Shown here piece after piece: positions 1 through 12,290 of a stretch of DNA of 64,000 nt. A program made the translations under genes and the position numbers. Origin of the DNA: Jacaranda mimosifolia (Eukaryota > Streptophyta > Magnoliopsida > Lamiales > Bignoniaceae); assembly GCA_018894105.1 (NCBI GenBank), contig CM032122.1, forward strand, positions 22,479,674 through 22,543,673. The letters run 5' to 3'. Below the pieces are notes generated by a model. It was not told the origin of the DNA, did not search any database, and was given only the letters and a program-made list of their open reading frames with translations. How positions within the stretch are numbered: the first letter of the stretch is position 1; every line of letters begins with the position of its first letter.

Positions 1-280
1 CCCTATAGAATGTATTTTCCTCCCTCCCAAATAGTACCCCTTCAGGTATTGGTCTTAATTGTTAGTTCAGACACTAATTTATTGAAAAAGTAATCATAAA
101 AAAATTTTGTTACCACAAATTATCTCTACAAAGAAAGTTGTCGATGACTTCTTGCTCTTTTTCTGGAATATCATCCCGACCCTTATAACCAGTACTTCCT
201 TGATAATGATCAAGTTTTAGAGTCTTTGGGGTGCTTAGTTCATCTCCTATATGGATCGGGCTTATGTCTTTTATTTTTTG

Positions 281-1489
281 GAGTACAAAATATCAACTAA
301 TGATGTACAAAAATATCAACATATTAAGTGTAAAGTATCAGCCATTGAAGTACAAAATATCAGCATATTAAGCACAAAGTATTAGCTATTGAAGCACAAA
401 ATATCAACCATTGAAATATAAAACATCAGCACATTAAGTACAAAATATCAACTATTGAAGTACAAAATATCAACACATTAAGTACAAATATCAACCAATA
501 AAGTATAAAATATCAGCACATTAAGTATAAAACATCAACCATTAAAGTACAAAATATCAACACATTTAAGTACAAATGTCAACCTAAGAAGTATAAAATA
601 TCAGCATATTAAGTACACAATATCCACCATTAAAGTATAAAACATCAGCATATTAAGTATACAATATCAACCATTGAAGTACAAAATATCAATACATTAA
701 TTATAAAATATCAACAATTAAAGTACAAAATATCATCACATTAAGTACAAATATCAACCAATGAAGTATAAAACATCAGCACATTTAAGTACGAATCAAC
801 CAACAAAATATGAAACATCAGCACATTAAGTACAAAATACCAATCATTGAAGTATAAAACAAGCACATTAAGTACAAAATATAAATCAGTAAAGTACAAA
901 ATGTCAGCACATTAAGTATAAATATCAACCAATAAAGTACAAACAGATTAAGTACAAATACTAGCAAACTGAGTATAAATATCAACAAATGAAATACAAA
1001 TAGATTTAGATCAAGTAACATCACACATAACAATATATTAGACACAAATATCAATAGTAAAATATCAATAGATGAAATACAAATAGATTTAGATCAAGTA
1101 ACAGCACACATAACAATATATTAGACACAAACATCAATAGTAAAATATCAATGAAGTATGAAACATTAGCACATTTATGTACGAATCAACCAACAAAATA
1201 TGAAACATCAGCACATTAAGTACAAAATATCAATCATTGAAGTATAAAACAAGCACATTAAGTACAAAATATCAATCATTGAAGTATAAAACAAGCACAT
1301 TAAGTACAAAATATAAATCAGTAAAGTATAAAATGTCAGCACATTAAGTATAAATATCAACCAATGAGGTACAAACAGATTAAATACAAATACTAGCAAA
1401 CTGAGTATAAATATCAACAAATGAAATACAAATAGATTTAGATCAAGTAACAGCACACATAACAATATATTAGACACAAACATTTATTT
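281..1489. repeat. AT-rich minisatellite, ~20-25 bp unit
   Basis: The stretch is built from degenerate units of the form aagtacaaaatatcaaccattg, with variants in which cacatta replaces accattg, repeated dozens of times. Reading frames on either strand are low-complexity (Leu/Phe/Tyr-rich on the minus strand) and are not credible proteins. The same aagtacaaaa-like wording recurs at about 3480-3610, on the other side of the decayed gene at 1571-3226, so the repeat and that gene may belong to one mobile unit. Confidence 0.85.
782..1489. repeat. higher-order duplication inside the minisatellite
   Basis: Two near-identical blocks, about 818-1060 and 1208-1485, each run from a cacattaagtacaaaata start through agatttagatcaagtaaca to acaatatattagacacaa. 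They show that a block of several minisatellite units was duplicated as a whole, about 390 bp apart. A 30-40 bp part of the block also recurs internally. Confidence 0.75.
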
Positions 1490-1570
1490 AGTTTTCAACG
1501 CCTTCTTTTCTTGTTCTTTGCCCTTTTTTTTCCATGACCACAACCTTTTCTTGCAATTTGTTTTATACAT

Positions 1571-3226
1571 TTAGGTGGTGCAGTGCTCGGGGATTACAAA
1601 ACCTACTACTTTTCTTTTTATCTTCATGTCATCTCGATTCAGCGCATCTTTAACAATTGATGAGATGATATTTGCCACTTCAATTTCAGCAAACTCGGTG
1701 TTCGATGCATGAAATTTTGTGCTCGAAGGGATCATGAGAGTTTCGAGATCATGAAGGTGTTTTGTTCGACTTTCTTCATCCAAACTATTTTGCTCTTCAT
1801 ACCACCATCATCATCAATCTCTAATCAGAATAATCAACTTGCTCTTTGTTTTATCTATCTTCCTTAGCTTTCTTTCCTAAATCATCCCCTTCACCAACTT
1901 GCTCTTTTTTTTCTTTATCCTTTTCAACTTTCTCTTCTTTTCTTTCTTTGCGTCATCCACCAAATCATATTCCCCCTTTATATGGATGCTCATAAGCTCC
2001 ATCGTTATGCTCCTATTCATCAGTCTTATCCTTAGCAACCATCTTCTCATGAGCCTACTCTTCGATTGCCATCATCTTTGATTCTGCATTTTTTTTCTTA
2101 AATGATTTAATTTCTTCATCTTTCACTCTAACAATCTTCAAATGCGGAATGATCACTTGATGGCACTTCATTGACAGTAGCAGCAGTAGCAGTAGTAGTG
2201 GCATCCTCTGCCTTCTTGATCAAAGCTGTCAATTCTAACTCCTCTAGAGCAGGGTTGAAGGCTACAACCTATTACAAGAAGAAGTGTTAATATTTATTTG
2301 TAATTTGAGAGCAAATTCAAATTATTATCAAAGAAAGCAATAATGAATTGTTACCATATCTCTTGTAATTTGTTTCAATTTCTTCTCGGCCTCTTTCACA
2401 TTATTTGGGAGCTTGTTATCCTTCCATCGGTAAAAGCGTGGAAAATTAAACAAACATTTTTGTGAACCCAATGATGGGATGGGCTCGTAAACCCATGTCT
2501 GTCATTCATAAATGGATATTTATATACACTTAAATATAAATATAATCAACGTTATTAATAAAATAAAAATCACTTACTTGTATACCCATCAAGGTACTTT
2601 TACTTGCTACTTTCTCCACCTATTCCTCCTACATGGCTTCTCATGTCTTGGACAAGAAAGTTGTATGTAGCTATGCCCCATGCATACAAACCAACTCTTG
2701 AAAAATCGTCCAAGTATGGTAGGAGAAATCATAGAGTCCAATAATTAGATGTTGAAAAAAAAACAAAAAAACTAAGAGAATGTACAAACTTCAAAAATCA
2801 TTTAAGTCCTCCTCGCTATCCTTATACACATACTCCTCAAAACTTTTTTGCTATTTCAACTCGTGTTATATCCTTTAATTTTTTTGGAGAAAAGACGCTT
2901 CATAGTTGCAGATGTCATCATCAAACTTATATCAACTGATTGCCCCACATGTGGCAACCCCAAAATCATTGAGAACTCGGCTGCAGAAAATGGAACTTCA
3001 ACCCTTTCCGCAAAGATAAATGATAAATTTTTGGCCTGAAACCCCCTAACTATAGCTTCAAGCCGAAGGAAGTTATAATTTCACGTAAGCATATCTATGT
3101 ATATATAAAATGGAGTCTTCTTGAATTCATCAAAATATTTTGGATCCATCTTGGATTTCACATTGTGCAATGTAGTGTGAAAATATTGGGGGAAGCAATG
3201 AGAGCAAACCTCGTTTTGTCTTGCCA
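1571..3226 (-). pseudogene. decayed DUF1985-like / Ulp1-protease-associated gene
   Basis: Read on the minus strand from an ATG at 3226, the translation begins MARQNEVCSHCFPQYF and continues through EAIVRGFQAKNLSFIF and FSMILGLPHVG (about 3060-2940). It resumes with DDFSRVGLYAWGIATYNFLV (about 2720-2650) and EPIPSLGSQKCLFNFPRFYRW (about 2490-2430), then an acidic, Thr/Ala-rich and finally basic tail to about 1500. The order of these blocks matches, from memory, the N-terminal domain of plant proteins joined to Ulp1-type cysteine proteases (DUF1985), which are common cargo of Mutator-like (Kaonashi-type) elements. An in-frame TGA lies near 3078, and further breaks or introns separate the blocks. 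No protease catalytic domain is visible. An expressed multi-exon gene is possible, but the early stop argues for a pseudogene. Confidence 0.6.
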
Positions 3227-4100
3227 TTTTTGTACTCAAATATAGAAAAATTAGTATATACTACCACTTAGAGTAATATATACTAAAAAGGTTTATGTTT
3301 TGCACTTCAATTGCTTGTACAATGTACTTTACATACATAATCATATTTTCACAAGAAACCAACATGTTATTGAATAAAAAGTACTAAAATTTCATCAAAT
3401 CTTCAATCAAACAACGCCACTCTTAGACTAAATTAAGAATAGATCAAATTAGAATTTTCTTTTTTGTGTGTATAAGAAGCATAAATCAAGAAAAATAAAG
3501 CACAAAACCATGCATTTTGAGTACAAAATAAGGTTTTTTCAGATAATTTCATATAGAAGAAGTATAAACCCAAAAAAATGAAGTACAACTTCAAGCTTTT
3601 CAAGCACAAATTAGAGATTTTCACATATTACAATAAAAATCATGTATTTAACAAATGGGTTCAGGTTTTTAACAACTAAAAAAAGAGTTCAAACAAAGAA
3701 AGATAAGAAAACCTACCTGCAAAACTTGTAAAACTGAAAATTTACAGACGATGAAAGAAAGCAAGATCCGCAAAATGAGAAGCAGAAAACATACCTCTGT
3801 TCTCTTCTTTCTCTTCTTCACACCTTATTCGTGCTCTTGGTTGACATCTTCACATTGTTTCGGCAAAGAAGTTGGTTTTCTTCTTTTGTTTTGTTGTTTT
3901 CTTTTTTTCTTTCTTTGTAAAGCCGTTTGTCTTCGTGCCCTTTTGTTTGGCAGAGCAGAAGTCGGTTCCTGGGGGGAAAAAAGGTGTTCTTGAAAGAAAA
4001 GTTGTCATTTGTTTTGAGTGGGGAGAAAAACCGCCAATTTGCAGGTTTTTTTGTTTTTTTGGCTAAGTACAAGGGTATTTAAGTCTTTCTCAAAGAAATG
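3227..4100. other. upstream flank of the DUF1985-like pseudogene
   Basis: AT-rich sequence containing scattered aagtacaaa-like units (about 3480-3610) like those of the window-start minisatellite, then a T/G-rich stretch (3860-4080). Short reading frames here are low-complexity and unconvincing. The segment around 4070-4110 (gggtatttaagtctttctca) resembles Mutator-like terminal sequence, but no matching inverted copy lies in the window. Confidence 0.4.
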
Positions 4101-7100
4101 GGAAATGATTCTTAAAATTTGTGCACTGCAGCTTTAAAATTTAGAAAAATTTTAATCATTAAATTGGTTTATATATTTCAAATAACTCAAATTGACTGAA
4201 ATGATGATTATTAAATAATAATTAAGTAAAATATATGGTAAAAAATTTTGGCAAAATATTTTACTCTATTCCATCAAAATAAAAATTCAATGCTAAGGAT
4301 AACATTTTCAAGTATTTTAGATGGCTAAATGTAAATTTTTTAAAACATCAGAGGGCAAAGTACAATAACTTTAAAATATATCGCAAGAAAATTGAAACAT
4401 GGAATATTTAAGCACATTTAGCAAATGTTGAATAATCGATCTGCACACTTGCAACGATTGGAGAGCAAAATGCAAATAATTTTATACGTTGAGGGATTGT
4501 CTATTATTTACGATTCTCTTTGCCTAAACTTTTATTTAAAAAGAAAAGCCAAAAATTCCATTTATCATCCTCTCAACATGCCATGCTAAATCATTGCATG
4601 ATTTTGTCCGTATTCACAAAGTATTATGTGGATCCCATAACCTTTGAAAATGATTGAGGAAGACCAGAAGTAGAAGTAGACTAATTAATCGAAGCTTTAA
4701 TCATAAATCAAATCAAAGAAGGCCACGGAAAGCAAACAGGAGTAGAGAGACAATATTACTTTTCCAAGCCTAAATAGCCTTTCACAAATGTCACGTGTTG
4801 TTAGAATAGTGGACTATATTCAATCATTTTACTTACGTATTATAGTATGGGAACAAGTATTTTACAAAAAATTTATGTTACACCATTATAATATAGTATG
4901 TTCTAGTGATAAGTATTTCTGTGGGCCACTGAAAATTGAAAATTGAAAATTGAGTAACGTATCTATGCACATCTTAATGCGACATCAAAATGTTGTGAAA
5001 AAAAATCTGATTTATATAATTGACATTATGGCTTAGGTAGGATTAAAACATCCTTCATTTTAATTAACACCTCTTTTGATGGATTAACATATTTACTCTA
5101 CATTATGCTATGAAATTGCTACAATTTTTTGACAAATCATTGTGTTATTCTTAATTTATTTAAACTTAGATATAGGGGGTTTGTTGTTAAAATATTCATT
5201 CCCTTCTTGATTAATAATGGATTCAGGATATATGTTTTAAAATGACCCAACAGAACATTTTTCTTTAATTTACATAAGATTTATTCAACTTTATTTAAAT
5301 TAAATTATGATTAAAATTATCTCTACACACAACCTAGAGTTTTGTTTGGTATGATTCTCCCAGAATATTTCTAACCGAAGAGTCACTCCAAAGATGTAGT
5401 TACATTCCTTGAAGCTATTATCAATTTAATATTTTTCTCCCAAAATATCCTTACCCTAAAACTCTAATTCCCTCTCAAAAACTAATGTTAAAAGATGTTG
5501 GTCATTACAAAAGATGTATTTAAGCCATCGGTTAGAAGACAGAATCCCATTTGAGCAAGTCTAAACTCCTAACAAATTTAATTATCCGGAAAAAAAAAAA
5601 CAAGGGGCGCTCCTAACAAAGTTCAGGATAATTAGACAAAATAAGAGTTGTAGTTACATGGGATGCCGTGGAGGTAACGAGGATGTCCCAATTGTACACA
5701 AACAGTGATCCTACAGCAATCAATGAATATTGACATTATGAATTTTATCGAATCCCAGAAATTGAAAAACCAAAAGATTTATTACATCATTTTTGCTAAT
5801 TGATGTGATAGAAAAATGAAAGTGGGATCGCAACCGGTAACTCCTAAAAACTTGAGGAAATAGAACCGAAATCCAAAAGCACTAGTGGTTATTAAAAAAG
5901 ATTAATTATATCTACACCTAAAGCGAGAGCATAAGTAACGATCAAATAGGATAATTACATGTCTGCTCTTTTCAAAATAATAAAATTTTACTCTCATTCC
6001 CTTTAACGTTTACAATTAATATAAACCCTCATATAAAAACGCAACATTTATTGATATGCTCCAATCCTAAGGGATTTTCAATGAAAAATAATAACATCAA
6101 CAAAAGAATTATATAAACTTTCAATCTTTGCCTTTGACTTAACGGTAGTCGTAATTTACTGAAGTTTAAAAACGTAGCACGTAAGGATAGAGTTCCCTTC
6201 CTCAAAACCAGTCTTCCAAGTGGGGCCCTACGACATGTGCCATATTTAGGTTGCTTGCAACTGAGACTTTTAGGGATTATGTCCATCTTCCCTTAAGGGA
6301 TTTAGATAACATCCAATCGGAAAAGAGCCACTACTTGGCTTGGTTCAATAATTAGTTGAAGGAAAATTATATCCCTCTTCAACATCAGATTCTTATCCTC
6401 TTTTCAAGGGGGAAATCTTAACAAGATTTCAAAACTTTTATAGTTATAATTGTAATGTATTTATATAATAAAATATTATTATGTGATTACAATCATTGGG
6501 TAAAAAAATAATCGTACAAGAAAAAGAAACTTTTATGTAAACAAACTATTGTTGCACACAATTTTACTTGCGTAAATATTTTTTCAGATATTTGAATAAT
6601 ATGATTCTTCATAGGAGCATTTGTGGGAGGTATTGGGTGGTTTTGTAAGTATTTAGTGAGTTAACCGATTTTGTGAAAAGTACTATTTTGATCTTATTCT
6701 TAGAATATTATTGTCTAAAATATTTTAAATGAGAATTTAAAGAATAAATTTGAAATATTAACAAAAATGGTATCCAAACTACTTTTATGTCTGAAATTCT
6801 CTATTATAACCTTCAAATTGAATTATCTGTTTTAATTGTTGAAACAAATTAAAAATATTATTAATAATGTTTCAAAAATAAATTCAATTAGTAAGACAAA
6901 AATACCCTCCCTTTTATGATAATATAAATTAATCATTAGCCTACCGACCACATCTCTCTATAAGTGCCTCTTCTAGAATAATTAAATCCTTATGAGGTAG
7001 GTGCACAGATCATATTTCGGTAAAAAAAGAATTTGAGTACAGATTCACGTATCTGCAAAAAAGGTTAGGTAACCACTCGTCTCACTCAATATTTAGGCGG

Positions 7101-7737
7101 CAAAGGGGTGGACTAATTGAACAACTCAGAATATGAAATTAAACCAAACAACTATGCAAACTAACGTAAATTCCGGATTGCTCCCATAAATTGACTGAAA
7201 ATTGAACTAAGTACCCAAGATGCGGTCAAGAGCTAAGTTTATCATTATGTTATTGTATGGGCACCTAAACTAGAAAAGAAGGAACAAAACTCTATAAAAC
7301 TCAGAGAACGAATCATCCCCCAATGACTGGGACCCTTATACGTTAATCAGGGCTTCAAAACACACTTTTATCCTTTCTAAAATTCAGCAGCCTGCAAGGT
7401 GTCCAGTGAGGCCGCGACCCTTAGGCGCCTAAAGATTTTTTTTCCTCATCGCCTGCAGAGGCTCCAGTGGTGATCTAAGCCTTATGCTGTAGATTGGTGA
7501 GAGGAGAAATTGAACAGTAAAAAAGTAAGAAAAGCATCATACAAATGAGAAATACCATATAACAAAGTAGGCAACAACGACAAGAGGTAGCATATAACGA
7601 AGACAAGAGAGAGAAAGGCAATGTCTAAGAGATCAGAAGGAAAATGCATAGTTAGTGGACGATAATAGATGGAGAAATAATAACAGTGTAGTTTGATCCT
7701 TAAATCATGTGCTGAATATTTAAAGTACAGCTAAGCA
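4101..7737. other. AT-rich intergenic DNA, nothing recognised
   Basis: No coding region, structured RNA or transposon end could be supported on either strand. Short open frames (for example 6029-6286 minus) have no recognisable motif and no gene-like context. Confidence 0.6.
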
Positions 7738-8939
7738 TAGAGGTGTCAAATGAGCTGGGCTGGCTTTTAACAGACGATTAATGGCGGTTCCGAGCCGAGC
7801 CGAGCCGGGCCGGCTCGCTTTCACGATCCGGACCGTGACGGGCTGAAAATTGAAAAGTCCGGCTCGACTCAAAACCAACCCATTATATAGGTAAGCCAGT
7901 TTATATATGAGCCGAGTTAGGCTGTCCGGCCAGCGAGCCGGCTCGCGGGTTGGCCCGCAAGTTTCTTTTTTCTTTTTTCTTTTTTTCGAAAACGAATTTA
8001 AAATTTTGAAGTTTTTATATTTATGTGATTATTAATATTTTTTTTCAACACTTATACTTTTTTAAAAGACTTAATAATTTATACTTATGTGATTTTTAAT
8101 ATTTTACAACACTTAAATTTTTATAAAAACTTAAAAATTTATACTTATATTAATTTTTTTTTATCAATTATATTTTTCCAAAAACACCACCAAATAAGGT
8201 GGTAAGGGGTTTGGCATTAACCCCTCTATCCGTCATTAATTTAGAAAAAATAATTACATAGAGGTAGATTTGACCAAACCTCTAAATGAAAGTACATAAT
8301 AATAACAAAAAAAATAAAAACAATTTTGTAATATCTAAACATCTAAACATATCCAATGATAAACCGATCGTTCACTCAAGTGATCTAAATCGCTCTCGAA
8401 TTGAGATGCGATGGTAGATGCAGTTTCAATCTATTCTTCGTCGTCTTCTTCAAATTGAGGCAATATGGTCTTTACCTTTCTCAATTTTTTTTATAATTTA
8501 TAATTTTTATAAATTTATAATTTATAATTTAAAAATTAAAATTTCTTAATTATTGATTTATACATTTATAAAATAATAAATTAAATTATACACTCTTAAT
8601 TATAAATTATAAATTTATAATCTTTTAAAATTAATAATTTGTAATTTGTAATTTAAAAATTATAAATTCTTAAATTTTTAAAAATTATAATTTATAATTT
8701 AAATTAAAAAAATATTGCGGGCTCAGCGGGCTAGCTCGCGAGCTGGGCTAGCCCATGGTCCTTCACGGTCTGCGGGCCAAGCCAATCCCAGGTTGCAAAA
8801 TTTCAGCTTGAGACGGGTTTTCAAGCGAGCCGATCCAGCCCAACTTATATTGAAAAATTAAACGAGTCGAGTTGGGCAGATTTTTTTTGCGAGCCGGGCC
8901 AGGCTGGGCCGGTCCGCCCAGCCCGTTTTGACACCTCTA
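7738..8939. mobile_element. non-autonomous hAT-like element with GC-rich ends
   Basis: The left end reads tagaggtgtcaaa followed by GC-rich sequence with repeated gagccg units. The right end, read inverted, is tagaggtgtcaaaacgggct followed by an equally GC-rich arm. Between the arms lies very AT-rich DNA. A short minus-strand stretch (about 8470-8380) encodes an acidic peptide (LPQFEEDDEE, then a stop) that could be a scrap of a transposase N-terminus. About 1.2 kb long. The flanking 8-mers, gctaagca and tcaaagtt, agree poorly, so the target duplication has decayed or the boundary is slightly off. A terminal TAGNGGTGTCAAA motif is typical of plant hAT MITEs. Confidence 0.75.
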
Positions 8940-9246
8940 TCAAAGTTAGAAGAAAATAACAAAACCAATATCAACTTAATTGTCACAAGACAACTTATCC
9001 ACAGAAAATACTACAGCAAATGATGGGCAAATAAACTGGATCCAAGCTAACAGCTAGTTCAATCCAACAATATCAAAAAAAACGACATGCACTTCTGTTA
9101 CTTGACATACCTCCAGAGGTTTTATCATCTTTACAGCTATTACATTCATATATTTTAGCAATTGCATGAAACAAGTATTGCCTGATCAATGCATAATAAA
9201 CAGAAGACATGTCGGACCAAATCATGAAAATTTTCTAGCATCAAGA

Positions 9247-9328
9247 TTTGCCTCAGAGGTAGTGACAATCACATATCATCATCTTTATTTCTGATAATAT
9301 GTGCAATAGCAAATACATCACCGGCAAA
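9247..9328 (-). ncRNA. box C/D snoRNA (18S guide), copy A
   Basis: Minus strand: terminal stem TTTGCC/GGCAAA, C box GTGATGT (9315-9322), D' ATCAGA (9290-9295), C' GATGATGA (9276-9283) and D box CTGA (9253-9256), 82 nt in all. The guide just before the D box, ATTGTCACTACCT, is complementary to AGGTAGTGACAAT of plant 18S rRNA (recalled). By the D+5 rule the predicted 2'-O-methylation falls on the A of GGTA. The D' guide has no target I recognise. A second nearly identical copy lies at 11599-11680. Confidence 0.8.
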
Positions 9329-9372
9329 CCAATTCTGGAATTGCAGAAATGTGAAATAACAGGGACCACCAT

Positions 9373-9429
9373 GGGGGTGGGGAGCGGGGGGCGGGGGGCG
9401 GGGGGGGGGGGGGGGGGGGGGGGGGGGGA
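9373..9429. repeat. G-rich tract ending in a ~29-nt poly-G run
   Basis: Sequence ggggtggggagcggggggcg followed by an unbroken G run to 9428. It sits between the two 18S-guide snoRNA-like genes of copy A. A similar G run (11978-12008) lies in the related downstream block. The run length is likely unreliable in assembly. Confidence 0.9.
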
Positions 9430-9547
9430 ACTAATTTGTTCTCTGTTGAGCAATTTCATAGAAGATAATGCCACTCATGCAGAACTGCAAACCAATCCAG
9501 TAAGCACACATAGTTTCCACAATAAAGCAATGAAAACAAGAGAGGAA

Positions 9548-9609
9548 GCATTGAGACTGATGATTCACAGTCATAGTCAACAAATAAACTCGTAATCACA
9601 ATGTGGCCC
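9548..9609 (-). ncRNA. degenerate box C/D snoRNA-like gene (second 18S guide), copy A
   Basis: Related to the better copy at 11873-11948. The guide-like core GTGAATCATCAG matches plant 18S CTGATGATTCA (recalled) over about 11 nt. The C box (TGTGATTA) and D box (CTCA in place of CTGA) are both altered, and the GGGCC arm of the terminal stem remains on the 5' side only. Probably a decayed duplicate. Confidence 0.4.
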
Positions 9610-9941
9610 ACTGTTAAAAAGCAGAAGGTTTCAAAGAAAAACAGAGCACCAAGTAACTTTAGTCGCATTATTTAGTGTCAGTAGAACATACATCGTTTTC
9701 CATTAAGTACACCATAGGATGTTTTTAAATGCAATAACATTTCAAAGTGTTGCGATAAAATCATAGTTGAACATTCAAAATCCAGTTGAGAAATGAGATA
9801 TGCAAAAGGATGCTTACTTTTCTCATGAACACCATAAAAATAGATAGCAATTTTTAAGATTAAATAAGCTCAATAAAATTAAACCTATACCAGAAAGGTA
9901 AAAACATGGAAACTTCAAGGACACATTTAATTCATAAACTA

Positions 9942-10024
9942 GCATCAGAGAGATTCCCATTAGACTAATTAATCTTTCCCCAAAAGATGTTCTGATTACT
10001 CTGTCTATTTTAAAATCATTTGCC
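9942..10024 (-). ncRNA. box C/D snoRNA-like gene (25S guide), copy A, decayed
   Basis: Homologous to 12533-12615. It keeps the D box CTGA (9945-9948) and the guide TAATGGGAATCTCT before it, which is complementary to GAGATTCCCA of 25S rRNA. The C box has become ATGATTT, and the second guide (AATAGACAGAGTAAT) has lost part of its match. Probably less active than copy B or dead. Confidence 0.5.
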
Positions 10025-10039
10025 ACAAATTGAAACTTT

Positions 10040-11390
10040 AATTGCAGTTTTTTATTGAAAAACTAGCAGCAATTGCAACCGTTACAAATGGAAAACATAA
10101 ATTGAAAGTAAATGAGGAAGAAGAAAAGCCTGTAGGTTCATTTGTTTTCACTTGTAGTCTCCTTTCTTTCTGTCAACATTATGCAAAAATGTGTCATTCC
10201 AAATTTCAATTAATCAATCAATCAAAAACTTCCTTTTTCATTGACAGGCTCATTAGTTGTACATTAATATTAAGAAACAAATATTTCTTTTCCCATTATC
10301 CCATTTATAATGACCTAGTAATATCTTCCTCAAATATTTATGCTTGTAATAGCATTTCTTAAATATAACTTGGAGTAACTGACACATTAATCATTAAGTG
10401 TAATCATTACACTTTAAATGGAAACACATCTGATTACCTGCCTGTAAGAGCAAATACACAAGCACACATAAGCAACCAAATCAACAATTGCTATGCAATA
10501 GAACAAGTTGGATCCTGAAATGCTAGGTTGGATGCATTTAAAATATAATAGAATATGAAGGGGTATTTTGGGTATTAGCATTTTTGTTTTTGAAAAAAAT
10601 TGACCCATACGTTTGGTTACATTTTGCCAAAAAGCCTATACATTTTGTAATTGCAGTAGACTTCTACAGTTGCAACCAAATGGAGGTCCAACAGGATTAC
10701 TGCACTGGGGTCCCTCCTCACTCTCATTCATCACTGGAAAAAATACACTAGTTAACACAACTATGCCTTGTGTTGCAGTATGCATGTAAGAAGAAGATAC
10801 TTAGTTAATGTTATCTACTATGAACTGCAGGACATTACTAAGGAGATAACTAGGCTATTTCAAACAAACATGCTGGAAGTGAATAGTCAGTGTAGGAATT
10901 TATTACTTCATCAAGACAAAGCATAACAGTTGTTTGCCAACAATTGACAACTTTTCTAGTATAGCAACCATGCTAGAATAAATTCCACTGACCCCAGCCT
11001 TCATTAATACGGAAAAAGTTAATTACATCAGCGCCTTTGGAGCCAAAGTAATAACCAGGCTTCAACAAAGAGCAACATTCAAATCTCCGTTCTTTTCAAG
11101 TAATCATTAGGCACTGGGCCAAAATGAAATTATTATGTCAAAAAATTCAAAACATCAATAATTTCTTGAGATGAGAAGATCTTAAGAAAAATTTAGAAAA
11201 TCAGATAAAAATAACTATGCCTTTATCACTGTAATTGTGAAATAGACAGGCTGGGTAATACTTAATTGTTAAACAAGACAATTGCTGAGAGAAAATATTA
11301 CAGTAAATCATAGGCAGATATATTGTATCCAAATTAACAGCCAGTTTAATTCAACATATCAAGGAAAACAAGCACTTGCACTCCTGTTTC
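10040..11390. other. spacer between the two snoRNA blocks
   Basis: No snoRNA with both boxes and no convincing protein-coding exon is visible. Toward its right end (about 11260-11400) the sequence resembles 8940-9130, with matching phrases around ggatccaagctaacagctagttcaat, marking the edge of the duplicated block. Confidence 0.5.
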
Positions 11391-11398
11391 TTGATATA

Positions 11399-11470
11399 CC
11401 TCAGAGGTAGAGCCACTCACATATCGTCACCTTTATCCCTGACAATATGCTTGACAATAGAATCAGGACA
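11399..11470 (-). ncRNA. degenerate third copy of the 18S-guide snoRNA
   Basis: Minus strand keeps the D box CTGA (11401-11404), the AGGTAG-complement and a C'-like GTGACGA. The guide is altered (GTGGCTCTACCT in place of GTCACTACCT), and no good C box remains at the 5' end. A similar but even weaker remnant sits near 9105-9150. Best read as a relic from repeated local duplication. Confidence 0.45.
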
Positions 11471-11598
11471 GGGGACTGGAGAAATAATACACTATATAAT
11501 TACAGATGGAAAGCTAAACAAGTTGAATGTGCTTGATCAACAAGTATAAAGAGAAAAACATGTTGCACAAAATCATGTAAATTTTCAACCATCAACGA

Positions 11599-11680
11599 TT
11601 TGCCTCAGAGGTAGTGACAATCACATATCATCACATTTATTTCTGATAATACGTGCAATAGCAAATACATCACCGGCAAA
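11599..11680 (-). ncRNA. box C/D snoRNA (18S guide), copy B
   Basis: 82 nt with terminal stem TTTGCC/GGCAAA, C box GTGATGT, D' ATCAGA, C' GTGATGA and D CTGA. The guide ATTGTCACTACCT is identical to copy A at 9247-9328 and complementary to 18S AGGTAGTGACAAT. Strong conservation of the boxes, stem and 18S guide, against poorly conserved flanks, suggests selection on the RNA. Confidence 0.82.
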
Positions 11681-11872
11681 CCAAACCTAGAATTGTAAGA
11701 AAAGTGAAAATAAAGGATATAACTGTTTAAAAAACAAAAGGAAAATAAATATATAAAAAAAAAACACGTAACTTTTTTCTCAGTTGAGAAATTTCACATA
11801 ATGTCACACAAAACCAAATCAGCTCTAATGAACATTGTTTCCACAGAAATGAAAACAAGGAAGGAAGTTTTT

Positions 11873-11948
11873 GAGCCTCAGCTGCGATGATTCATAGGTA
11901 TAATCACGGAACAAACTCATACTTATAAAATGTATGCATCATTGGCCC
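11873..11948 (-). ncRNA. box C/D snoRNA (second 18S guide), copy B
   Basis: Terminal stem GGGCC/GGCTC (one G-U pair), C box AATGATGC (11936-11943) and D box CTGA (11878-11881), 76 nt. The guide before the D box, ATGAATCATC, is complementary to GATGATTCAT in plant 18S rRNA (recalled). The upstream sequence TTTGTTACAG looks like an intron acceptor immediately before the RNA, so the snoRNA may be processed from a spliced host transcript. Confidence 0.65.
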
Positions 11949-11977
11949 ACTGTAACAAAGCATATGTTTTAACAAAA

Positions 11978-12008
11978 GGGGGGGGGGGGGGGGGGGGGGG
12001 GCGGGGGG
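11978..12008. repeat. poly-G run (G24, C, G7)
   Basis: A nearly pure G tract on the plus strand, i.e. a C tract on the strand that carries the snoRNAs. It parallels the tract at 9373-9429. It lies upstream of the second 18S-guide snoRNA, not within any RNA call. Confidence 0.9.
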
Positions 12009-12225
12009 GTTGAAGAGAAGAAAAAGAAAGAAAGAAGCAAAACACAAGGAAACCTCTAAACCAATAACCAAAGTAGGTAAAATGGTGAAAATTGAAAAAC
12101 ATAAACATTATCAAATATATTATATAGTAGACCAGGCAGTTTAGGCACAAATCAATTATGAAAAATCACTCAAATATAAAACCAAATACTTAAAATAATC
12201 CACTTGAGGAAACAGTAATTGCTGC

Positions 12226-12290
12226 ACCTCAGTTTTTGCTCTTTTCATAGCAAATACTCAAAGTATATTTAATACCATCCTCGGTAGCTT
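12226..12290 (-). ncRNA. degenerate snoRNA-like sequence related to 12726-12787
   Basis: Shares the core GTATTAAATATACT and the CTATGAAAAG segment plus the D box CTGAGG (TCAG at 12229-12232) with the candidate at 12726-12787. Its C box is GGATGGT rather than TGATGG. Probably a decayed paralogue. Confidence 0.35.

Noticed and set aside
818..1483. Minus-strand frames of 78 and 91 codons in the minisatellite
   Set aside because: Leu/Phe/Tyr repeats that merely translate the tandem unit; no start context and no family.
281..1489. CRISPR-like array
   Set aside because: Units are degenerate and directly adjacent without unique spacers; the context is a plant nuclear genome.
3751..4072. Overlapping frames on both strands near 3.8-4.1 kb
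   Set aside because: Low-complexity Phe/Lys-rich products of T- and G-rich sequence; they overlap each other on opposite strands without any motif.
9253..9595. Plus- and minus-strand frames with poly-Gly or poly-Pro at 9.3-9.6 kb
   Set aside because: The glycine or proline run is only the poly-G tract, and the frames overlap snoRNA-like sequences on the minus strand.
10385..10490. Additional snoRNA near 10.4 kb
   Set aside because: An ATCAGATG-like motif is present but there is no paired C box, D box and stem at a sensible distance.
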